Origin: Prunus persica
Taxonomy: Eukaryota; Streptophyta; Magnoliopsida; Rosales; Rosaceae
Length of the DNA: 64,000 nt
Reading direction: 5' to 3'
Assembly: GCF_000346465.2 (NCBI RefSeq)
Contig: NC_034014.1
Location: 19,562,367 to 19,626,366 of the forward strand
Positions within the stretch are counted from its first letter, which is position 1. Every line of letters begins with the position of its first letter. The notes beneath the pieces were generated by a model. It was not told where the DNA came from, ran no database searches, and worked only from the letters and a program-made list of their open reading frames with translations. Positions 53,498-64,000 of the stretch are shown piece by piece. Made by a program: the position numbers and the translations under genes.

Positions 53498-54044
53498 AGG
53501 ATTGGATCGCCTTGGTTTGTTTGTGGACACAACTCAAGCTTTTAGTTCATTTTAAAATGGCAGCAACAAAGAAATTTAGAAATTACATGTGGAAAAAAAT
53601 ATGGAATTTGGAGCTCATAATTTTAGTTTTAAATTCAATCTAAATGGTTGTCATTTCTAAACTTCCAAGAGAGTGAGAGTCTTAACACAATAAAATAATC
53701 ATGTATGCCATCACAACTCCACCATCTCTACCACCATCACATTGACGTGGCAATGACCACAACCTTCACCGTCACGAACACTGCGATCTTTCCATGACCA
53801 TCGCTGTCACCACCACCTTCACCACCCCTTCCATCACCTTCCCATGGCCACCACCGCCACCATGATTGTCACCATAACCACCCCCTACTACCAATGTCAT
53901 CACCATCACTCCACCACCACCCACTACCATTATTGCGACCACCCCACTAGCATTAATGCCACCATCACCTCACCAACTTCTTACCATTATCAACCCCACT
54001 ATATCACACATGATGATACCACCACTACTATAAGAAAATAAACG
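53498..54044. other. Intergenic with ACC/ATC-rich low-complexity tract
   Basis: About 53706-54030 is an imperfect run of CACCATCACC-, CCACCACC- and ACTACCA-type units. ORFs here are Thr/His-rich artefacts. Confidence 0.75.
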
Positions 54045-54988
54045 TTAAATTTTGTGCACAAAGAAGTGAGTAGCCACAAGTTTGACGTCCCTTTTGACTA
54101 CTTCTATCTTGGGTGTGAGTTCATATGTTAAGATAATAACCCACATCCTCTTGATCACTTTAAGGTTGGAATAAGTAGCTAGGCAGGAGAATAAAGTGAT
54201 TATAAAGTATACTTTTGGCCCACATACATGCACATAACTATAGTATTATACGGCGTATGAAATTCACCAAGAATAATTGGCAGCTGCAAAGTTGTGATTG
54301 TTTCTGAAGAATCATCATCGGAAACGGTGTATACTATAATCTCATTAGGTGAGCATAGATAATACTGATAGGTAAACATGAAAGACTCTTCGTCATAGTC
54401 CACAAATAAATATGTTCCGTGAAAGGGAAAAGGACCATTAGAGAACAAAGGACTAAGAACGGCGAGTGTTTCCTATTGTGGGTCGTCTTTTTTGACGTCA
54501 AAGCTAAGCACCTCAGGAAAATGAAGAGTGGTGAAGACAAGAATTCTAGGGCCCATAGTTGCATAAGATAAGTGGACACCGTCTTATACTCATGAATTTT
54601 CTTCATACAGAGCTGGTCCAAATCACTCATATAAGGAGCTAGGATATCTTTTGAAAAACCAAAGATGAGTGTGGCGAGTGGTATGGGGTTTCACATTGCC
54701 TGCAAAAAGAATTTTGGATCAGAAGACACTGTAACCCATAAAGTCGGGAATATACTCTCTAGCCATAGAAACCATAAATCGTAATTTACTATTGCCTTTA
54801 AAACAACTCAAGCATTTGTCTCTGAATGAAAAATTCCTAAAATAGTTAGGATTGGGACTAAGGTAGGACTATAACGATGATAACAAATCGCTCAATGCAA
54901 TGGTATGGTTAACGTAAGAAACAACCATTTGCTTCAACTCCATTGAACATATATACAAGGACCTCTCCCGTCCTGCCAGATCTTCCAT
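54045..54988 (-). pseudogene. Broken kelch-like/uncharacterised plant gene
   Basis: Minus-strand coding-like sequence starts at ATG 54988 (MEDLAGRERSLYICSMEL) and jumps frame several times. Later pieces include SKILFAGNVKPHTT, PRILVFTTLHFPEVLSFDV, LFSNGPFPFHGTYLFVDYD and, near the end, FSCLATYSNLKVIKRM followed by KIEVVKRDVKLVATHFFV. Stops follow LLSS, GYSVF and DDPQ, with frameshifts near 54850, 54600 and 54230. The pieces recall a kelch-type family common in Rosaceae genomes, judged from memory; the identification is tentative. The multiple breaks show it is not a working gene. Confidence 0.5.
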
Positions 54989-55788
54989 GCCGCCGCCGCT
55001 GCCTTCATTCCCCTTGAGCTTGTTGTTGCTTACGCATGCATTCCCCTTAAACTAATATAGATTTTGCTTTGAAGTTTTAGTACATTTAGTAATGAAAAAA
55101 AATATTGCCAACGGGGTCTAGCACAATAGAAAAGAGTCCTAAACCAATGACTTCAAGTTTGAACTCCTATAACTTTTGATAATATGTGTGTAAGAAAATC
55201 CCAAAATCTATCATTGGTATTCAAAAAAGATAAATTTGAAAAGAAAAATAAATTTGAAAAGGCACAAAAGGAAAGAGAAGCGCAAAATCCCGGATTGACG
55301 AAAAAATCCCAGCCAGGATTGACGTCAAAAAAAGTGGGCCAAGTATTATATTGACAACCCAACACAACATACAGAGTAAAATAAATAGTCAATTAGTCAT
55401 TGTCCTCATTCACACACAAAAGAGTGACTGAGTGGCTGAGTGGAGTGGTAACGAGTCAAATAATTACTGTCCTAAATTGCTCTGCTTTCCATTCGTGCCT
55501 GCATTTTTCATTCACCTTCCTCAGAACCTTCCTTTACGAACTCTCTTTCTAAACTTTCCTTTCATATTTCTTCCCAAAACTCACTCTAAAAATTTCTCCT
55601 TCTATTTTTGCAATCTTCATCACACGCTTTCATCATTCCCTAAAGGCTAAGCCTTTTTGTCTTTTTGTTGCCACACCCTTCAGATCAAAGAGCAGTCACT
55701 TTTTTTGGCTTGTTGGCTATGGCCTATGTATGAGATACAAGTTGGCTCTGGTTGTGGGATTTCAGTGACTACAACACGCATCGAGTTC
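54989..55788. other. Promoter and leader of the CAMTA gene
   Basis: No other gene is seen. The last 350 bases (CT-rich, from about 55440) are the probable leader. Its start and any leader intron cannot be fixed without transcripts. Confidence 0.4.
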
Positions 55789-57376
55789 ATGGCGGATACC
55801 AAGCGCTATGGTCTTGGCAATCAGTTGGGTCAGTTATGTTTTTCTGTAGTCATTTTTTCTGGTTTTTTTTTTTTTTTTGTGTGTGATTTATTTCTCATTT
55901 TCATGTGTTACTTGTTTATATGAATATTTTGATCCAAGTTGAATTCTGGTTTTCTGTTGTGTCCTTTGCTACTTTCGTTTTCCTTAGGAAAATGATATTT
56001 TTACTAGTAAACATATTTGTTTATTTTCTTTTCAAGATATTGTTGATTTATAGTTTTTCTTTTGCTAAGCCATGAAAATGCTATTGAGAATTGAAACACG
56101 GTGTTCAATTCCAGCCAGCGTGTAGACTGTTTCATCTAATCAGGGTCACAATTGAGTCTAATCCGGTCTTGAGTACCACATACTTGGTATTATTTTCCTT
56201 TGGAAGGAAGCTTCAGTTTGAGGAAAAAAATCTCAATTTTCATTGGAAATCATTGGCTAGAGCTGCAGTGAATTTATAAAATCTGCTAGCACAGAAACCA
56301 ATCAAGTAGCAAGATAACTTTTCCGAACTCATCTTATCTAAAACTCTATTCTAATCTTATTCAAGGGTTTTGAGTTGGACTAATAAAACTTTGAATCAAG
56401 AGTTCAAATTTAAGTCAGCAAAACTCAGCCTGGCATCGATTAGGAATTCAAGAAGAAAGCTTCGTAGCTCCTAATCAAAACATAGGCTCTTAGATCCTTT
56501 AGCAGCATCCCTAATGCAAAGCAGTAGAAGTAGTCACTCACCACTGACACAGCTTAATAGTGCAGCTAGCTCTGACATGACATCCGCATCAACAACAGCA
56601 GCTAGCCATTTCTAATTGCTCTTAATTCTTTAGGAAATGACAAGGTACCTCACCCGTCCATACTATCCGAGTCCGCAAGAATAAAATCAGGAAATTTGGT
56701 CACTATGAGTGACCAAGGTTCTCAAGCAGAATTGTCTATTACTGATGCTGACCATTGGATTAGCACTTGAGTTCCCTCTAATGCTATTTCTTACATTTTG
56801 GCCAAATAGATTGCTTGAGAGAGTGTGACATGGTAAAACGTCTCTTCCATGCTTCTTATTTTTTCCTTAAGCCTAAGGAAGCTAGAAATTAGCAATCCTC
56901 CTTTCACATTTTCTAAAGACTATCATCAATCCATTCATCTTTTCAGATAATCTTTTGGTAGTCAGTCATATTGTAGGTTTTATTTCACCTTCTTGAATTA
57001 TCCTACCAAATTCTTAAAGTCCATTTCTACAAACCTACCGAACATGTCCTTTACCCTTCTTAGTAATCTTGAAATATATAACAAAGTTGGTGAGTCGAAG
57101 TATTTAAAATTGACATGAGGGGTGGGTCAAATTGCAAAGGCAGGAAGGTGGTAAAAGCTAGGTTTGGCCATGGCCCCCCAACCCACCCCTGCAGCTTCCA
57201 TAAATAGGGTGCTTAGATCACATTTTCTGCTTGGGGGTGGAGTGAATGGTCTTTTTCATGATGACTGAACCCTTTTGATGATTATATTTGAAGTTGGTGT
57301 CCACAAGTGTGCCTCTAGGTCTAGAGGACTCCATCCTGTAAATTATCTATCTTTTTTTTAGCTTTAAGTGTCTAAA

Positions 57377-57419
<43 letters not shown>

Positions 57420-59360
57420 CTCACTTGGTTGTCATGTGGTTTTCTTATGTCAATGAATGAAGCATTAAAATATGATTATCTATTTTATATGGATTTTTAT
57501 TAATTGTGATATGATGGATGCAGATATTGCACAGATACTCTTAGAAGCAAAACATCGCTGGCTACGCCCGGCTGAAATATGTGAAATTCTTCGAAATTAT
57601 AAAAAATTTCACATTTCTTCAGAGCCTGCAAGTATGCCACCGGGTATGATTTTTCAGCTGCATTAGATTTGGCAATAAATATTGTTATTGAAGTCCCTTC
57701 TTTCCGCCACATGATAATGTAGCACTTTAGAAAAGTTTTGAAATGAAGCTAGTCTTTCAATTCAACTGCTAGTAATCTGTAAAAATTTTCATCAAACATG
57801 GCTTATTGTTATGTAGAAATTGTGTGGTAGTTCCTCTGCATTCACAATGATCTATCTGAGATTGTGCAGCTGTGCTATTACTATATGTTTGTGTACGTGA
57901 TAAAGTATTGGATAGGCCTGGTTTTCTATTTTGAAAAATCAAATTCTGAAACATGGCATGGGAGTTGTCTCTTTTGCATTGTCGTCTGGCACGGGAGTTG
58001 TGTTTTGTATTGTTTTTGGTTTGATTTTTGTAGGTGTTACTGGCATTTATTTTTTAGCATAAAGGCTAACTGTTGCTTTTTTTTTAAGGTCATATATATT
58101 AGCATTGCATGAAGTTGTAATTGTATTTACTTTGCATATACTGTACAAATTTTAAATTTTATGAGATGTATGCTGAGATATGGTGTGCGTCTTGCTTTGA
58201 TTGTATTGTTTTTAGTTTTATTTGGGTATGTATGAAAACCTACTGTGGCTTGACACACATAATTTGTTTTAGGTGGATCACTTTTTCTTTTTGATCGGAA
58301 GGTGCTTAGATATTTCAGGAAGGATGGCCATAACTGGAGGAAAAAAAAAGATGGAAAGACAGTGAAGGAAGCCCATGAGAGGCTTAAGGTAATCATCAAA
58401 GAATGGTGTCATAGGTTTTAAATGGCACATATAAATATATTACGCCAAATTTCCGCTTGAAATTTGATTGGAGCATATTGAAGAGCTTTGTTCGGGTAAC
58501 TTTATTGTATGACCCAAGGATTTTGACATAAGATGGAAAGTAATGATACCAAACTTACATAGGGAGGAAGAGCTCTGGGATAAGATTGATGTGGAAAAAA
58601 CAGTCATGTTGAATGTCAAAAACTACAATTTGAATCAAGATTGTGGTTTTAAATTTAAAGTATATAAGGGTTATGCGATTATATTATTCACGAATTCTCT
58701 GTAAAACAATAAACTTTGATGTTAGGGATGCAAACAGCCCGTCCACTTGTGAGTGTGAGTATCATGAAGGTCTTTTGGTGAATTTAAGATTGAGGTCACT
58801 CCATTATGGGATCATCAAAGTCAATGAATTAAGTTCAAACTCTTATTTCTCAGAAAGCCAAGCTTGGGCTGAACCTCAAGGCTGGTGTTAGGCTTCAGTT
58901 CAACAAAAATCTTGCTAGCCAAGTCTGTGCAGTCCAAAGCTCAACTTACTGCAGCTCACTTGCGCCCTTATTTAATGCCAAAATTAAGTACATAGAAGCA
59001 ATGATACCAAACTGAATAAAATTGCTGCTTAGGAAAACAGTGGGGAAAGAAATTTGGTTTAGAATTTCATTAGGTAGGTGATAACATTTAGATACTAAAG
59101 ATTTCTCAACTTTTTGTAACTTGCATCGAGAGTTACTTTGTTTAGGAATCCTTTGTTTTCTAGTTATATTTGTTGAATAATATTGGACTTTCTTTCAGGC
59201 CGGAAGTGTTGATGTGTTGCACTGCTACTATGCCCATGGAGAAGAAAATGAAAATTTCCAAAGACGCAGTTATTGGATGCTTGAAGAGTGAGTTTGTATT
59301 TTGCTATCAAAGATTTCTGTTCTCAAGCCTTAGGAGTTTGCATATATATATATATATATA

Positions 59361-59450
<90 letters not shown>

Positions 59451-62400
59451 GATGTGTTTGCATGTACAGGCATGCTCCCATGACTGCTTGCTCATTTGAA
59501 CATGAACATTTAGTCTCATATGCTAATGATTCAATAATGGTGAAATTTTATTTGCATGTCTGACCTACTTGGTCATTGCTGCAGGGATCTGCAACACATA
59601 GTTCTCGTCCACTACCGGGAAGTTAAGGTCATGCTTTATTCTATCGTTTCATTCTTGTGGTTTTCCCATTTAGTTATTGAGATCCTTCCACCCTTTATGT
59701 TATTATCATTTTAACATAGGAGTTATCGTTATACCATTTCAAGGTAAAACTGACGATGTTATACAAACCTAGTGTATTTTTAATAATTGGATCCAAGATG
59801 TGATCCATGTTTGAATCAATGCTGATAAAGTAGGCACTTAGTGTAAAAGGATCATCATCTGAAGAAAATGAGAAGTTTTCAAGGGCTTTAGTAAAAGTGG
59901 GTCCACTTGCTTAAATCCAAATCAATCTGAAATATCTGATTCATGGATTTAATTCTTACACTCATGCTATCTAGTGTTTGACTATAGGATACTTGTGCAT
60001 TTCTTGTTGTCATTTGTGTGATTCAGGCCTTAATGTGCTTACAAATTAATATGAATATACAAGCTTAATTTCATTACCGTGTTAATTTTTTATTTTCCTA
60101 ATGGATATCCATGTTCTGGGTATTCACTTTTATTTTTATAACTTGTTCAGGGAAATAGGACAAACTTTAACCATACTAAGGGAACTGAAGAAGCTGTTCC
60201 TTATTCCCATGAAACTGAAGAAATTGCACTCAATTCTGAGATGGAAAATTCTGTTTCTTCTAGTTTCAATCCAAATACTTTCCAAATGCGTTCCCAAGCT
60301 ACAGATACAACAAGCTTGAGTAGTGCTCAGGCATCAGAATTTGAAGATGCTGAATCAGGTGAGTTGTACATTTCTTTTTCTGCAGTTTGTCAAAATTCCT
60401 TTTATTTTTATAAATATTTTGCAGGAACTAAACCTTTTAATTCATTTTCCAGCTGCACATTATATATATTTCTTCTTGTTATCAATATTTTAACTTGGTA
60501 TATGGTGCAGCATATGATCACCAAGCAAGTTCCCGGTTACAACCTTTTCTCGAATTACTACAGCCTAAGGCTGAGAAGATCAATGCTGGATTCTCTGATG
60601 CATTCTATCCAATGTCGTTTTCAAGTAAACTTTTTTCCTTATATTTCAAAATCTGTCCGTCTCAATGGATGAGTGCTTTTAAATGGCTACTATTTGTTGA
60701 ATTAAATGGAATACCAACTTCATGGTATGATAACAGATAATTATCAAGAAAAATTGTCAGCCATTCCTGGGGTGAATTTTGGCTCACTTACTCAAGCATA
60801 CAAGAGGGAAGATGGTAATGATGCTGGTGTTAACTATGAGCCCACCAAAAATCTTAACTCTTCGCTATGGGAGGCTGCCCTGGAAAACAGTGCTACTGGA
60901 TTTCAGTCTTTGTCTTTTCAGCCATCATTTTCAGCAACACATTCTGATACGATGGGGATTATCTCTAAGCAAGAAAATGGGATGCTTGGGCACCTTTTCA
61001 CAGACAGTTTTGAGAAAAAGCAGATGTGTGAGAGTAAACCAAGGGTCCAACAAGGTTGGCAGGTAAGGATAAGTTACTTACACATTTAATGCTGGCAACA
61101 AATTTTTTAATTCTAGGGCTATGGAATTGCAAATTCATGTGTATTTAAGGATGGTAGATACGTCTGGGAATCTGATGTTTCATTCACAAGTGAAATCTGG
61201 TGGGACATGGATAGATATAGATGGTGATGGAATTTGTTTTATATGGTTTCACCATAAAAGATATTTTCTCAACAGTTTTGAGTTTTTATATTTTTAGAAT
61301 TAATTTACAGTGACAATATTAAAGATCATGGAAGCAAGTTATACTGATTCTGGTTATGCATAAGAAAGCTATACACATGGTCAAACCTAATTAGGCAGGG
61401 GGTTCTACAAATATTTGATGTCTCGTTGTTTCAAACTGTTACTAACAAATTTTTGAGATGTCAGTTTTTAAATTATTTCTGATATTGCCAAGTTTCTAGA
61501 ACTTATTTTGAATGAAATTATAAATTGATGAAAATTATCAATGTAATTAGGTATGGGAAGTGTTGCCAAAGTCCTCAAATCCTACCTAATGATTTCAAAA
61601 TTGTGTAGCTTGGTACTGGTAATTTAAATAATTATATTATATGCAATAGTTGGTTATATAAGCATACTCAGAATACACAGTTTATGGAGGGGAGCGCTAT
61701 TTGGGTTCCCCTTCCAACACTTAGCACCCCTGCAGCACGTTTAATGGGGAGCACTAGTAGTGCTCTCCTTTATGGATTACTTTTGTCTTTCCAAATTTTT
61801 CTGTTTGTTCATACTTTAGTTTGACTTTCCAACAGACTTTGGAAGAAAACTCATCATGTTCATCCAGCTGGCTTATGGATCGGAACTTGCATTCAAATAC
61901 AGTAGATGATGTCTCCAGCTTCCATGAAGGACTCAATGCTGCTAATTTACTCAATTCTCTAGCGCCTTGCCATATGAATTCTGATAAGACAAATGATTAT
62001 TCTATACCAAATGACCTTCAAATACAGCCTTCAACCACTGAGCAAGAATATTATCTAAAGTCCATTTCAAAGAGAAATGAGACCATAGAGGGAAAAGCCA
62101 ATCACGCTTCTGCTATAAAGCCTTTGTTAGATGGCCCATTCACTGAAGGCTTGAAGAAGCTTGACAGTTTCAACCGATGGATGAGTAGAGAACTTGGAGA
62201 TGTGGATGACACACAAACACAGTCCAATTCTGAGACCTACTGGGATACTGTTGAAAGTGAGAATGGGGTTGATGAGTCCAGTGTTCCCCTGCAAGTACGC
62301 TTGGATAGCTATATGCTGGGGCCTTCTCTTTCCCAAGACCAGCTCTTTAGCATTATTGATTTTTCACCAAACTGGGCATATGAAAACTCTGAAATCAAGG

Positions 62401-63974
62401 TAATGTATAATTTAATCTTCCCTGCAACTGTATCAAATACATCTTTGAATGCATCATCTGATCTTGGTGGGAAACAACCAAGGGATTTAAAGAGAGCTGT
62501 ACTTTTGTGTAAGAGTTATATTCTAGTTTAGTTTCTCAAGTATCACAGAATTGTCTCATTTAGTCCTCAATTTGTGCAGGTTCTGATCACAGGAAGATTC
62601 TTGAAGAGTCAACAAGCAGAAGCTTGTAAATGGTCATGTATGTTTGGGGAAGTTGAAGTTCGTGCTGAGGTTATAGCAGATGGTGTTCTTCGTTGTTATA
62701 CACCCGTCCATAAGGCTGGGAGGGTTCCATTCTATGTGACATGTTCCAATAGGCTAGCGTGTAGTGAAGTGAGGGAATTTGAATACCGAGTTGGCCAAAT
62801 TCCGGATTATGATGCTAAAGATGATAACAGTGGCTGCACAAACGATATACTTAGTATGCGGTTTGGAAAATTGTTGTCTCTAAGCTCTACGTCTCCAACT
62901 TTTGATCCCAACAGTCTGGCAGAGAATTCGGTGTTGATCAATAAAATTGATTCATTGCTGAAAAATGACAATGGTGAGTGGGACAGGATGCTACAGCTTA
63001 CCTCAGATGAAGACTTTTCCTCGGAGAGAGTAGAGGAGCAGTTGCTTCATCAGCTACTTAAAGAGAAGTTGCATGTGTGGCTCTTACAGAAGCTGGCTGT
63101 TGGTGGGAAAGGCCCTAGTGTACTAGACGAGGATGGCCAAGGTGTGTTACATTTTGGAGCAGCTCTTGGCTATGATTGGGTCTTGCTGCCCACAATAACT
63201 GCCGGAGTCAGTGTCAATTTTCGTGATGTGAATGGATGGACGGCTCTTCATTGGGCAGCTTCTTGTGGCAGGTGAGCACCTTATAAACTCTTTCTTTCAG
63301 TTTATTAGATATTATCTTCATTCTTGACTTATTTATTTAGTTTTGTCTGATTTTAACGTGTTTTGTTTCCTTATTTTCTTGTAATTAATATCAGAGAACG
63401 CACAGTTGCTTCCCTCATCTCTCTTGGTGCAGCTCCCGGAGCATTAACAGATCCAAGTACCAAATACCCTACTGGCAGAACACCTGCAGACCTAGCTTCT
63501 GCAGAGGGCCACAAAGGAATTGCTGGTTATCTTGCAGAATCTGCTTTGAGCGCCCACCTTTCATCTCTTAATTTGGACATCAAGGAAGGCAATAATGCTG
63601 GGATTTCAGGAGCCAATGCAGTACAAACAGTTTCAGAACGAATTGCAACTCCTATCGGGAATGGGGATTTAACGGATGGGCTTTCCCTGAGGGATACTTT
63701 AACTGCTGTCTGTAATGCCACCCAAGCTGCTGCTCGTATTCATCAAGTGTTCAGGGTAAAATCTTTTCAGAGGAAGCAGTTGAAAGAATATGGTGGCAAT
63801 GAATTTGGAATTTCAGATGAACATGCACTGTCACTCATTGCAGTGAAGTCACATAAGCCAGGGAAACGTGATGAGCATGTTGATGCTGCTGCAATACGAA
63901 TTCAAAATAAGTTCCGTAGTTGGAAGGGTAGAAAAGACTATTTGATAATCCGACAACGTATTGTCAAAATTCAG
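55789..63974 (+). CDS. CAMTA: Calmodulin-binding transcription activator (CAMTA2/3 type), 3' end outside window
   Basis: Eleven exons are visible: 55789-55828, 57524-57643, 58273-58388, 59199-59287, 59585-59627, 60151-60358, 60511-60624, 60737-61062, 61836-62399, 62580-63271 and 63395-63974. They give 964 codons in phase and the gene runs on to the right. The CG-1 DNA-binding domain covers residues 14-136 (AKHRWLRPAEICEIL; DGHNWRKKKDGKTVKEAHERLK; HCYYAHGEENENFQRRSYWML). Then come FNRWMSRELGDV, an IPT/TIG domain (about 527-620), ankyrin repeats (GVLHFGAALGYDW; VNGWTALHWAA; TPADLASAEGHKGIAGYL) and IQ motifs (AAAIRIQNKFRSWKGRKDYL). The calmodulin-binding tail would follow. CAMTA2/3 bind CGCG boxes and link calcium to cold and defence gene control. 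No break is seen. Confidence 0.96.
57380..57412. repeat. (TC)n microsatellite in CAMTA intron 1
   Basis: About 16 TC units followed by TGTGTGTC. They lie about 110 bases upstream of the acceptor of exon 2. Confidence 0.9.
59342..59447. repeat. (AT)n(CT)n compound microsatellite in CAMTA intron 4
   Basis: About 11 AT units run straight into about 42 uninterrupted TC units, starting 55 bases after the donor at 59288. Such a long pure run should vary in length between individuals. Confidence 0.95.
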
Positions 63975-64000
63975 GTATTTGTCATGATTCTCTTGTTAAT

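Noticed and set aside
53700..54041. Thr/His-rich ORF
   Set aside because: Product of an ACC/ATC low-complexity tract.

Overview
This is nuclear DNA from a eudicot plant. Genes have many GT-AG introns, AT-rich intergenic DNA separates them, and MULE, hAT, L1-LINE, SINE and MITE relics are present. All products are plant families: RABH1, CDKC, CAMTA and NPH3/BTB. A woody rosid, possibly Rosaceae, is my guess from the repeat style and a broken kelch-like gene. It is not proven here.

Layout, left to right. 1-3178: end of a degenerate Mutator-like element (minus), followed directly by a hAT MITE (3190-3764). 4484-4981: intronless gene for mitochondrial ribosomal protein uL23m (plus). 5711-12773: six-exon NPH3/BTB gene (minus); its 3.8-kb last intron holds a roughly 300-bp tandem duplication and a 5'-truncated L1 LINE. 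15178-17886: six-exon Rab GTPase RABH1 (plus). 20169-26276: seven-exon gene for a small unrecognised protein with a C-terminal membrane anchor (minus). 26450-34600: gene-poor tract with a Pack-MULE-like element, at least three small DNA elements and a SINE. 34609-37603: four-exon mitochondrial-carrier gene, BTL3 type (plus). 38524-39426: 0.9-kb poly(A) retroposon. 39999-45223: twelve-exon CDKC kinase gene (minus). 45496-46863: region flanked by a perfect 19-bp inverted repeat. 47179-53479: long degenerate L1 LINE (minus). 54045-54988: broken kelch-like gene (minus). 55789 to the right edge: CAMTA2/3-type transcription factor gene (plus), cut off by the window end.

The genes do not form a pathway, but their order is informative. 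From memory, Arabidopsis has CDKC2, BTL3, an unknown gene and RABH1A side by side on chromosome 5 (At5g64960-At5g64990), and RABH1D next to CAMTA3 on chromosome 2 (At2g22290-At2g22300). The window therefore looks like one intact ancestral block that Arabidopsis splits between two chromosomes. Exon boundaries were placed by reading splice sites and checking phase. Every complete gene closes in frame with a whole number of codons. I saw no tRNA or rRNA gene, no CRISPR array and no prokaryotic-type system.
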